Below are positions 1 through 6,848 of a DNA stretch of 11,804 nt, one piece after another. The stretch is from positions 1 to 11,804 of the forward strand of contig NTMA01000187.1 in the NCBI GenBank assembly GCA_002917075.1. Direction: 5' to 3'. The notes under the pieces are model-generated. The model ran no database searches. It was given only the letters and a program-made list of their open reading frames with translations, and was not told where the DNA came from. The DNA is from Hawksworthiomyces lignivorus (taxonomy: Eukaryota > Ascomycota > Sordariomycetes > Ophiostomatales > Ophiostomataceae). Position numbers and translations under genes: made by a program. Within the stretch, counting starts at the first letter, position 1. Each line of letters begins with the position of its first letter.

Positions 1-55
1 TTACTCTGCTGTGACCTGTTGCTCTACAGTGCGGTGAGGTGTTGTAGCTCAACAA
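1..55 (+). repeat. Left terminal inverted repeat of the 683 bp element
   Basis: This 55 bp arm begins TTACTCTGCTGTGACC and ends GTTGTAGCTCAACAA. It matches the reverse complement of 629-683 at 54 of 55 positions. Its base composition is roughly balanced, in sharp contrast to the interior of the element. Confidence 0.95.
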
Positions 56-628
56 GTAGTTTATACGTAATTGATATTTATAATTGGTTTCAAATAATGT
101 CTTTTTCGTATTCGAATATATCGAATTGTTATATACGAATTATATTATAAATAATTATTTTATTTAATCATTTTAGTTTATATTTATAAATACTCTTAAA
201 TATTTTTTTAAGATTTGGTTTATTTTTTCGTTTTTTTCATTAATTTGTAGATAAAATATTATATTAAGTTTTTGTTTGATTTATAATTGTTTTATTAACT
301 TAATAATGAAATTATTCGTAAAAATAATTTCTCTATTATTAATAATATTTTTCGAAAATTCGTAATTTACGAAGATGTATTTTAGATAAAGATATATCAA
401 ATCTTTTAATAAATAACTTTTTTTAAATAATAAAAAATAAACATATTTAGTAAATCGATTATAAATGACGAATATATTATTATATTTAGTTTTGTTGATT
501 GGTTTTTTTAATAAAAGTAACTTAACAATAAAGTCTTATATTATCGATTTCCAAAATCTTTTTAAAATGAATAATAACTTTAATTTTCTATAAAGTTTAT
601 ATTTTTTTTTATTTTTAATTTGTTTATA

Positions 629-683
629 TTGTTGAGCTACAACACCTCACCGTACTGTAGAGCAACAGGTCACAGCAGAGTAA
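629..683 (-). repeat. Right terminal inverted repeat of the 683 bp element
   Basis: This is the mirror arm of 1-55. It starts TTGTTGAGCTAC and ends CACAGCAGAGTAA. One transition separates the two arms, which suggests a young insertion or mutual conversion, or that the arms escaped the mutation seen inside. Confidence 0.95.
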
Positions 684-688
684 GCACT

Positions 689-747
689 AATTGACTAGGG
701 CCTTGTGGGGCACGCAGGGCCTGTAAGGCCCTATAATATAGTCAATT
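689..747. repeat. Interrupted palindrome, 59 bp
   Basis: The outer arms AATTGACTA (689-697) and TAGTCAATT (739-747) are perfect complements. The inner arms GGGCCTT (698-704) and AAGGCCC (725-731) are also perfect. On the right side the two arms are separated by a 7-base TATAATA bulge. The 20-base loop contains a second GGGCCT that can also pair with the right inner arm. The palindrome starts six bases after the TIR element and lies in balanced-composition DNA. It may be a small transposon end or a footprint; no function can be assigned. Confidence 0.7.
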
Positions 748-804
748 TGACACCAAACTTTTAAATTCAATAACTAACCAACCAGTATAGCTATAGGGAC
801 TAAT

Positions 805-848
805 GTGGGACTGTTGAGAAGAGAATTTTCTACTTCTCACAGTCCCAC
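805..848. repeat. Hairpin-forming inverted repeat (GTGGGACTGT arms)
   Basis: The left arm at 805-821 (GTGGGACTGTTGAGAAG) pairs with the right arm at 833-848 (CTTCTCACAGTCCCAC), leaving one unpaired T and an 11-base loop. That gives 16 paired positions. No gene lies next to it and no T-run follows, so a bacterial-type terminator reading is not appropriate. A miniature inverted-repeat element or a transposon end is possible. Confidence 0.75.
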
Positions 849-897
849 CGTCGTCTTGGCACTCAGAGCTTTGGAAAAGGCCAGGGTGCTCACGAAA

Positions 898-936
898 TGA
901 TTTTTCCGCAAAATTGATTTTGTATGGGAAAAATCA
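898..936. repeat. Two-part stem-loop (TGATTTTTCC / GGAAAAATCA)
   Basis: The outer arms 898-907 and 927-936 are perfect 10 bp complements. Within them CAAAA (909-913) pairs with TTTTG (918-922) around a TTGA loop. The total of 15 pairs is interrupted by a 1-base and a 4-base internal bulge. It sits about 50 bp after the 805-848 hairpin and 58 bp before the minisatellite. Its role is unknown. Confidence 0.7.
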
Positions 937-993
937 AAAATCGACTCACCACTATGGCAATACCCCCTGTCTGCCCAACGGTCCACACCAAAG

Positions 994-1134
994 CAGCCGT
1001 CGAGGGTAGGCAGCCGTCGAGGGTAGGCAACCGTCGAGGGTAGACAACCGTCGAGGGTAGGCAGCCGTCGAGGGTAGGCAGCCGTCGAGGGTAGGCAGCC
1101 GTCGAGGGTAAGCAGCCGTCGAGGGTAAGCAGCC
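994..1134. repeat. Minisatellite, 17 bp unit x 8
   Basis: Eight head-to-tail copies of a 17 bp unit (type CAGCCGTCGAGGGTAGG) run from 994 to 1129, followed by a 5-base start of a ninth. Copies differ only by transitions: CAG/CAA at positions 2-3 (copies 3 and 4) and TAGG/TAGA/TAAG at the end (copies 3, 7 and 8). Because 17 is not a multiple of three, all frames are read in turn. A minus-strand open frame across it (890-1141) therefore shows a 17-residue periodicity, which is a by-product of the repeat and not evidence of a gene. The unit keeps its GC content in otherwise AT-rich surroundings. Confidence 0.95.
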
Positions 1135-1140
1135 CTTCCA

Positions 1141-2098
1141 ACTACTCTATACTATTTTAGATCATAACTAGGCTAGATTCTAACCTACTAATTAGTAAGT
1201 TATACCTTCCTGCTCAGAAAAATTCAACCTATATAACAGTAATGCTTATGTGTACAGTAGGTCCAAGAATCCACCGTAACAATACAGTGTCCGGTTTAAC
1301 AGTTATTATTAATATTATTATTTATTTTAATCGTCGACCATGATCCAAATACCGCGAACGTATATACTAGATAAATCCACCTCCCGAAAGGTATACGACA
1401 AAAGAGTGTCGTAATTATACAAAAAGTTAAAACTTCTTTCTTATATCGTAACAAAAAAAATGAAAACCCTTTTTATTCTGTGTCTTCAAATTTTGTGGTA
1501 AATGACTCTAAACATCGTACTGTATTCTTATTTCTCTAACTAAACAAACAGATAAAAACCCGTTCTTCGAGCATTAGTTATTATTAATATACGTAATATT
1601 TTAAATACGGTTTTCTTCTACCAGTTTTCCAGAATAATACCCTCTCTTAAGTCTCTGATTCTAAAGTCTTAATCCAAACGTAATAATACCTACGTAGGAA
1701 AAGGTTATCGAACTAGTCGGTGTTGTTCGTATAAAGATCCTTCGTGGTACTAATCAGTAAAACGATTAATTATCGAATGGTCTACCGTAAAATGAGAAAA
1801 GATTTCGATGAAAAAGGATCAATTTCGAATAGGTAAAACGAGGCCAACTCTCTAAATTTCTTTATTTTGGTTATTTATTATCAAAACGTACTTTGTTAGT
1901 GCTTGTGTAACTAATATAATAATAATTTCAGTTTTGACGAAGTTTTTTTAGGGGAGAGTTGTCTCCTTAACGGTATATATCCATTTTGATTTATTTTTTG
2001 AAAAAAATATTTATAATTTAAAAAAAAACGTTATTTAATATATCGATTATTAAAGAGTTATTGTTTAAACATTAACGTTAAATCGATTAAAAGACTTT
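1141..2098. other. Region without recognisable gene; composition shifts near 1290-1300
   Basis: Up to about 1290 the sequence has ordinary composition; from about 1300 it becomes AT-rich with many stops in all frames. A short plus-strand stretch near 1795-1850 reads Asp-Glu-Lys-Gly and then, after a shift, Phe-Arg-Ile-Gly. This is faintly like the catalytic block of pogo/Fot1 transposases, but the flanking frames do not support it. Most likely this is decayed repeat DNA. I can assign nothing further. Confidence 0.5.
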
Positions 2099-2103
2099 AT
2101 ATT

Positions 2104-2401
2104 TGTAAAGAAAACACACGCATCAAGCCTTCCGGTCGCCTACTGCTCTGGAACGCTGCCCCTCACGATCAGCACTCGGATCGACAACGAATCTCACTAC
2201 TTTACATCATAGATGATTTCATATTATGGAAACTTGATTTCAGAAGTCTTATACTTCGTATATAAAAGATTCTAAAATGGATAGGTAATTGATCGGAAAG
2301 GGATCGGTAAGCTGAAGTCTTTGATCCCAACCCCCCTAAAAGAATTGACTATTATTCCCCAATCTTGTCACGCATCGTGAGCCACAGGCTATTCCTTTAC
2401 A
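2104..2401 (-). mobile_element. Solo LTR of a Ty3/gypsy retrotransposon, 298 bp
   Basis: The segment begins TGTAAAG and ends CTTTACA, a perfect 7 bp inverted terminus with the TG...CA signature. It is flanked by a perfect 5 bp direct repeat ATATT (2099-2103 and 2402-2406). It aligns along its whole length with the gypsy LTR at 4994-5290; most differences are C here to T there, or G here to A there. No internal retrotransposon sequence adjoins it, so this is a solo LTR left by recombination between the two LTRs of a full element. It lies inside the first bases of the TRIM's left LTR and is therefore younger than the TRIM. Orientation is inferred from the linked integrase of the other copy. Confidence 0.88.
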
Positions 2402-2402
2402 A

Positions 2403-2540
2403 TATTACAATTAATGTAAAGGTTTACCAACTATATCAATAATCCAAAAAAATCGTCAATATCAACACAACGTACTGATATTCCCTCACACTAACGTATA
2501 TTAGACGCCTCAGAGGCTCTCTGACATAAACATCCTAACA
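2403..2540 (-). repeat. TRIM LTR, copy A (3' LTR on the minus strand)
   Basis: This copy matches 2842-2970 through shared blocks such as GGTTTACCAACTAT and TCAGAGGCT/TTAGAGGCT. Its last bases, CATCCTAACA, keep cytosines that are T in copy B, while near its start it has A where copy B has G. Its outermost TATT is also the target duplicated by the solo LTR insertion, so the first four bases exist on both sides of that insertion. Confidence 0.75.
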
Positions 2541-2841
2541 ATTATCCCCCCTCCATAACGATTCGCCCTCGAATTCGCAGACAAACACGCCGCTAGCTCT
2601 GGCGCACCAACTCTAAGGAGGAACACAACGTTAGATGACCCCCAAGGCTCGTCATACGCTTACTTTGCCCCAAAGGTTTGGCCGTCGTATGTCAGAGGTG
2701 CGGGGTACCAACCCGTCTCTACACACCGCCTTTATAATTGTAGACGTCCTTGTGAGCAACAACAAAGACGACACGACTAGGAGTCGAACCCTGGACCCCT
2801 AACCGTGTCTATATAGTCCACCCACGTTATATTGATATAAT
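2541..2841 (-). other. TRIM internal domain, non-coding, GC-rich
   Basis: This interior is the least AT-rich part of the 1300-6370 stretch. It carries the polypurine tract at 2546-2554 (minus strand) and the hairpin at 2770-2809. Just inside the other LTR, the minus strand reads ATTATATCAATATAAC, where a primer-binding site should lie; it resembles the TGGTATCAGAG initiator-tRNA type only weakly. There is no open frame with gag or pol character. Confidence 0.6.
2770..2809 (-). ncRNA. Candidate structured RNA: 16 bp stem with 8-base loop inside the TRIM
   Basis: On the minus strand the 5' arm (GACACGGTTAGGGGTC) pairs with the 3' arm (GACTCCTAGTCGTGTC) over 16 consecutive positions: 13 Watson-Crick pairs and three G-U pairs, around the loop CAGGGTTC. 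On the plus strand the same three positions become A-C mismatches, so only a minus-strand transcript folds fully. The strand also contains GGTTCGACTCC, identical to the polymerase III B-box consensus. There is no D-arm or anticodon arm, so this is not a tRNA gene. It could be a tRNA-derived relic or an RNA signal of the TRIM such as packaging or priming; that is inference. Confidence 0.45.
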
Positions 2842-2970
2842 TGTTACGATTGATGCAAGGGTTTACCAACTATGTCAATAATTCAAAAAGATCGTCAATA
2901 TTAGTACAATGTGTTAATATTTAGTGTATATTAGGTGTCTTAGAGGCTTTCTGGTATATATATTTTAATA
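2842..2970 (-). repeat. TRIM LTR, copy B (5' LTR on the minus strand)
   Basis: This is the second copy of the 2403-2540 repeat. It starts TGTTACG with the original TG kept, and ends TTTTAATA where copy A ends CATCCTAACA. It lacks about nine bases present in the middle of copy A. Substitutions relative to copy A are almost all transitions, C-to-T toward its right end. Confidence 0.75.
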
Positions 2971-4993
2971 TTTTATCTTTAAAGACTTCAATCTTTTTTA
3001 AAATATCGTAAATCTTATATACTCCGATTTAAAATAAGAAGAATTTAAAGTTTCATCCGAATTTATATTAATTAATTATAATATAGATTATTTGTTATTT
3101 ATAACTTAATTATTTTTTATTACAATTGGGTTTTTTTATAAATAGTAATCGTATATATTTAACGTATATTTTCGATTAAATCTACTTTTACTAATTTTTA
3201 TTAAATTTAATATTTAATAATATAATAAAAAACTTAATGTATAATAGTATTTATTAACTTATTAAAATATTAAATAATTTTTTTGATAATTTACGATATT
3301 AATTATCAAAATAATATTTATAAAGTTTTCTTGAAGTAAATTAATTATTAACTCGAGACTTTATATAATAAAAAATCATCCGATAGAATAAAACCTAAAG
3401 TCAAAGTTAATAACGAGATTTACGAAAATGAAAAATTAATAATTCGATATTCTGAAATTTATTATTTAAGGGGAGTTAAGTTTAATTTTAAAAATATCAA
3501 TAATTAATAGTATACCTTTTTAACGACGATTATAATACCATTGGTCTATATATCGGTACTTTTATTATTACAAACACAAAATAACAAAAAGATACAGATA
3601 ACCTTCGGGTAATTATTAATGGGGAGACTAGGTCCGGAGAGAAAAGACGATCGCGAAAAGTGAAAAATACTAACTGACGATGGCCCGGGAGGGTCAATAT
3701 ACTGTAAACTCTGTCAGTAGTTTTAGTTCGACACGTCGTCCGGTGTAAACAACGGCCGAGCCATAGACGTAAGGTCCTCTTAAGTAGTTTTAAGAGAAGT
3801 ATTAAAGATTTATATATGTTTATTATACGATACACTAATAATAGTAAATATACAAACGAAAAATATAAATCAAGGTAAACAATTAAGTAAATAATTAAAT
3901 TTAACTTAATACTATATAATAATTTATTAATAATATTTATATTGAAGTTAATTATATATTATTTAAATTAAACTATAAAATAAATAAAATATTTACTTAA
4001 TTAATTTTATAATTTATATATATAAAGTAATATATTATTTTTTAAATAATTAGATAAATTAAAATAAAAATAATAATAATAATAACAATAATATTTTTAA
4101 CTAATTAAATATTTCTTTTATACCTTTTCATTAAAAACAATAAATTAATTATAAAAATTAATATATAATTTCTATAATTATTACAATTAAAATAAATATA
4201 TATATTGTTTTAATATTTCATTAAAATTTTACTTTAATTCGAATTTTAAATAATTTCTTATTTAATTTTTTATTAATTTTTTATTAATTTTTTTAATAAG
4301 ATAATTATATTATTAATATATTTCAATAATATTATAATAAAAAATAATAATAATATAAATTATAAATTTTAATAATATATAAATAAAACATCAATAAAAT
4401 ATTAAAAAAATAAAAGAATATTTTAAATATTTATATCTTATTTATATTTCTTTATAAATATATATAATTACTTTAAAAACTCTATAAGTTTTATTTTTAT
4501 AAAATATAATATTTTAATCGAATTTTTGTTTATTAAAACTTAATAATTACTATTTAAATTTATAAATAATATATAAAAATATAAATATGTTAATTATTTA
4601 ACTAAAAGTATTATAATAAAAATTTTCTATTCTAAAAATCGTTTAAAATATTATATATATTAATTTTATTTGATAATTAATATAAAAAATATATTTATTT
4701 ATAATTTATAGATGAGTTTTTTATTATAAATTTTATAAAGTAATATATTCATAAAAGTATTATAATTTTAAAATATTCAATATACTATAATTTATATTAT
4801 TTAAAAATTTAAAAGATTTTAAAATTATAATATTAATATATATATTAAAAATCTTATTATATTTTATTTATTTATTTATAATTAATTATAATATTTATTA
4901 TATTTATATAATAATAAATAAATATATTTTCATAACTTAAATTATAAAATTAAATATATATATTATTCAATAAAGAAAAAACAATAAACTAGA
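2971..4993. other. Heavily AT-converted region with no recognised gene
   Basis: Two kilobases of nearly pure A/T, most extreme from about 3840 to 4990, where C and G are rare. All frames are full of stops. The pattern fits repeat DNA exhausted by RIP. The only compositional relief is the island at about 3590-3790. I see no TIRs, LTR ends or protein motifs that name the parent element. Confidence 0.6.
3590..3790. other. GC-richer island inside AT-rich DNA
   Basis: About 200 bp with blocks such as GGCCCGGGAGGG and CGTCGTCCGGTG stand out from flanks that are almost only A and T. The minus strand is open through 3530-3835 (101 codons, methionine start) but the predicted peptide shows no domain I recognise. 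Another minus frame has a methionine at about 3752 followed by stops. It may be a less mutated piece of a transposon leader or gag region, or single-copy DNA. No function is assigned. Confidence 0.4.
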
Positions 4994-5290
4994 TATAAAG
5001 AAAACACATACATCAAACCTTCCGGTCGTCTATTGTTCTAAAACACTGTCCCTCACGATCCATACTTTAATCAACAATAAATCTCACTATTTTATATTAT
5101 AAATAATTTTATATTATGAAAACTTGATTTCAGAAGTCTTATACTCCATATATAAAAGGATCCTAAGATAAATAGATAATTAATCGGAAAAGAACCGGTA
5201 AGTTGAAGTCTTTCGACCTTTAACCCTTAAGAATTAATTATTGTTTTTTAATTTTGTTATATATTATAAGTTATAAATTATTTTTTTATA
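4994..5290 (-). repeat. Gypsy 3' LTR, 297 bp, mutated
   Basis: It aligns end to end with the solo LTR at 2104-2401. Its ends read TATAAAG and TTTTATA where the solo LTR has TGTAAAG and CTTTACA, so the diagnostic TG...CA has been lost by transitions. The central block AACTTGATTTCAGAAGTC is unchanged. On the minus strand an A-rich stretch (ATTAAGAAA, about 5293-5301) just upstream fits a mutated polypurine tract. The flank beyond it (4989-4993, CTAGA) has no partner in the window because the 5' LTR is missing. Confidence 0.88.
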
Positions 5291-5834
5291 TTTCTTAATT
5301 TTTAGATTCCTGAATAACATTGTCCGACGAGGTGGTAAATAATAGAAATTTTTTATATTATATAATTTTAATATATATAAATTAAATAATAATAAATCTT
5401 TTTAAGTAATAATATATATTATTAATTAATTAATTTTAAAAATAACTTTATTGTAAATTTATCGACGATTAAATAAAGTCGTCGAGAAAAACTTTAAAAT
5501 AAATATAAAAATTTTAAATGTTATTATACTTATTAAAAAAATATAAAGTTTTTAAGAATTTAAATTTAAGTTTAGATACTAAAACGATCGACTTTTATAA
5601 TACAATAATAAATAATTATAATTTAATAATTTGTCGACGAAGATCGAATAATAATTTATTATAATTCGAATTAAATATAATATAAAAGATTATGAAATTA
5701 CTTTAATTATATTTAAGTGGTTTTTTTTAACTTTGTTTACCGTGTATTGAATAACGAAAAATCGAATAAGTTGTTTTTTTATATTTTAAACCTTAAAGTT
5801 ATAGTTTGTTATATTTTTAATAATAACAGAATTA
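5291..5834 (-). other. Gypsy pol 3' end, too degenerate to read
   Basis: This lies between the readable integrase and the LTR, where gypsy elements carry the integrase C-terminal domain and sometimes a chromodomain. Frames are broken throughout and I cannot identify a chromodomain. CG dinucleotides remain in places (for example TCGTCGAG near 5480) while CA and TG are scarce. Confidence 0.5.
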
Positions 5835-6372
5835 TATATATATAATATAAGAAAATATTTTTATAATATTATATTAATTATTGTTATATATAAATATAAT
5901 AGTATATAAAATATAAAATTATTATTAAAGGTTTTTTTAAATATAGAGTTGTAAATATATTTTTAATATTTAATATAGTTCTTCGGTGTTTTTTTTCGTC
6001 TAAAGATAATATACGATCGATATATAAAAAGTAATATGTCGAAACGTTATAAACTCGTTTTAAAAATAATTAATTAATAAAGAGTTATAATTATTTATAA
6101 GTCCTTCAGGGTGATAGAACTTGGTTTTTATATATTTATAAAATAATCAGGTTAGTTCTATAATAATTAAGGTTTTTTCGTCGGAACGAAAATAACCATT
6201 TTTGTAAAAAGATTTACGAGTATTAATATAAGATTATACGATGAATTATTAAAAGTAATATTACTAAAGAGTTCCATAATAAAATTTATATTGATTTTTA
6301 AAATAATTAATTAGATATAAGCAACGATTCAAGTTTATTTTATAATTTGTATTAAAGGATCTTTATATTTAA
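5835..6372 (-). pseudogene. Ty3/gypsy integrase catalytic core, RIP-inactivated
   Basis: The integrase inserts retrotransposon cDNA into the genome. On the minus strand, about 6277-6183 reads MELFSN..., then LVNLFTKMVIFVPT, the typical first Asp block of gypsy integrases with Asp replaced by Asn (6214-6212). The next block has HPEGLINNYNS (about 6114-6081), matching the usual HGLP..I.SDRGS with Asp as Asn (6092-6090). Then come TEELY with Glu retained (5984-5982) and FIYNNN further on. After correction for a one-base deletion in a T6 run (6173-6178), the spacing is 41 residues between the Asp positions and 35 residues between the second Asp and Glu, as in the family. In-frame TAA and TGA codons stand where Gln or Trp is expected. 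The 5' end is cut at 6373 by hAT sequence. Confidence 0.85.
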
Positions 6373-6373
6373 A

Positions 6374-6591
6374 CAGGGTTGGGAAATTAATTTCTTAATT
6401 TTAGTATATTAAAATTAATTTTAATAATTAATTTTAATATAATTCAAAAATTAAATTTTTAAAAATAACTATAGTTATTATTAATTAATAATTCTAGAAC
6501 CTTCTGGTACTAACTAGATATAACTATAATTATTATTAATTAATAATTTTAGAAACTTTTAGTACTAACTAGATATAACTATAGTTATTAA
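6374..6591 (+). mobile_element. Orphan left end of a hAT element, 218 bp
   Basis: It begins CAGGGTTGGGAAATTAATTTC, nearly the same as the terminus at 6592 (CAAGGTTGGGAAATTAATTT), so it is a left end of the same hAT family. It interrupts the gypsy integrase. It contains two full 55 bp tandem units (6468-6522 and 6523-6577) and the start of a third (6578 on), each with a TCTAGAACCTTCT-like core also seen in the 45 bp repeats downstream. It stops where the next hAT terminus starts, inside unit three, which suggests a second hAT inserted into the first. Its right half is not in the window. Confidence 0.7.
6468..6590 (+). repeat. 55 bp tandem subterminal repeats
   Basis: Units at 6468-6522 and 6523-6577, each starting ACTATA(A/G)TTATTATTAA and ending ACTAACTAGATATA, are followed by 13 bases of a third. 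Differences between units are mainly transitions. In hAT elements such repeats near the ends serve as transposase binding sites; that role is inferred from position. Confidence 0.8.
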
Positions 6592-6599
6592 CAAGGTTG

Positions 6600-6840
6600 G
6601 GAAATTAATTTCTTAATTTTAATATATACTAAAATTAATTTTAATTTTTAGTATTAGTATAACCTTATACTAATTTTAGTATACCAAAATTAATTTTAGT
6701 ATGACTTCGTACTAATTTTAATTTTTCAAAATACTAAAATTAATTTTAGTATTAGTATGGCCCAAAATTAAATTAATTCTAGTATATTAAAATTAATTTT
6801 AATAATTAATTTTAGTATAAGATATTTTAAATTAAAAATA
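6600..6840. repeat. hAT left subterminal palindrome cluster (AATTTTAGTAT type)
   Basis: Many head-to-head copies of the half-site AATTTTAGTAT and its complement ATACTAAAATT are present, for example around 6660-6740. The same motif fills the right end (10310-10470) and copy 2. Clustered inverted half-sites next to a terminus are what a transposase binding region looks like, though binding is not shown. Confidence 0.65.
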
Positions 6841-6848
6841 TTTATGAT

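Larger units (their letters stand above)
1..683. mobile_element. Non-autonomous TIR DNA transposon (MITE-like), 683 bp
   Basis: Two 55 bp arms, 1-55 and 629-683, are inverted complements with a single mismatch, a G/A transition at position 31 of the arm. The ends read TTACTCTGCTG and CAGCAGAGTAA, so either TTA/TAA is the terminus or a palindromic TA is the target duplication, as in Tc1/mariner-type elements. The left flank is outside the window, so the duplication cannot be checked. The interior (56-628) is strongly AT-rich, has no reading frame of note, and keeps many of its cytosines in CG context. No transposase is visible, so the element would depend on one encoded elsewhere. Superfamily assignment is an inference from the possible TA duplication only; the inverted-repeat structure itself is certain. 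Confidence 0.85.
2100..2970 (-). mobile_element. TRIM-type miniature LTR retrotransposon, interrupted by a solo LTR
   Basis: Two direct repeats, 2403-2540 (138 bp) and 2842-2970 (129 bp), flank a 301 bp interior. On the minus strand the LTR starts TGTTAGGATG and ends CGTAACA, giving the TGTTA/TAACA inverted termini expected of an LTR; mutated versions read TATTA or TAATA. A purine run GGAGGGGGG (minus strand, 2546-2554) sits just inside the 3' LTR, as a polypurine tract should. The flanks CTTTA (2095-2099) and TTTTA (2971-2975) look like a 5 bp target duplication with one C-to-T change. The interior has no protein domain. Without the inserted solo LTR the element is about 570 bp, the size of a TRIM. 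The Copia-like look of the LTR start is an impression only. Confidence 0.75.
4994..6373 (-). mobile_element. 3' part of a Ty3/gypsy LTR retrotransposon, decayed
   Basis: Reading the minus strand from 6373 downward gives the integrase core, then degenerate sequence, an A-rich tract and the LTR at 5290-4994. This is the normal gypsy order. The upstream portion (protease, reverse transcriptase, RNase H and the 5' LTR) is absent because hAT sequence begins at 6374. The integrase shows many changes of the G-to-A and C-to-T type and several stops. I could not find the missing half in 10525-11011. The LTR matches the solo LTR at 2104-2401, so at least two copies of this family existed here. Confidence 0.8.

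Noticed and set aside
805..848. Rho-independent terminator
   Set aside because: The hairpin has no following T-run, and the organism appears eukaryotic.
994..1134. CRISPR-like array
   Set aside because: The units are directly adjacent 17-mers without spacers, in a eukaryotic setting.
890..1141. Minus-strand open frame of 83 codons across the minisatellite
   Set aside because: Its repeated peptide comes only from the 17 bp unit being read in three frames. It has no recognisable domain and the flanks show no gene structure.
1795..1850. Possible pogo/Fot1 transposase block (Asp-Glu-Lys-Gly, Phe-Arg-Ile-Gly)
   Set aside because: It needs a frame shift, neighbouring residues do not fit, and no matching terminal repeats were found. 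The match is too short to call.
2770..2815. tRNA gene suggested by GGTTCGACTCC and a pairing 7 bp end
   Set aside because: There is no D-arm, anticodon arm or CCA context; the sequence folds better as one 16 bp stem.
3530..3835. Minus-strand open frame of 101 codons
   Set aside because: It lies over the GC-richer island, its start is in A/T DNA, and the peptide has no recognisable domain. Chance openness is more likely.
2971..4993. Mitochondrial or plastid DNA because of the extreme AT content
   Set aside because: The nearby transition-only differences between repeat copies, LTR and hAT elements, and spliceosomal introns all indicate nuclear DNA altered by RIP.
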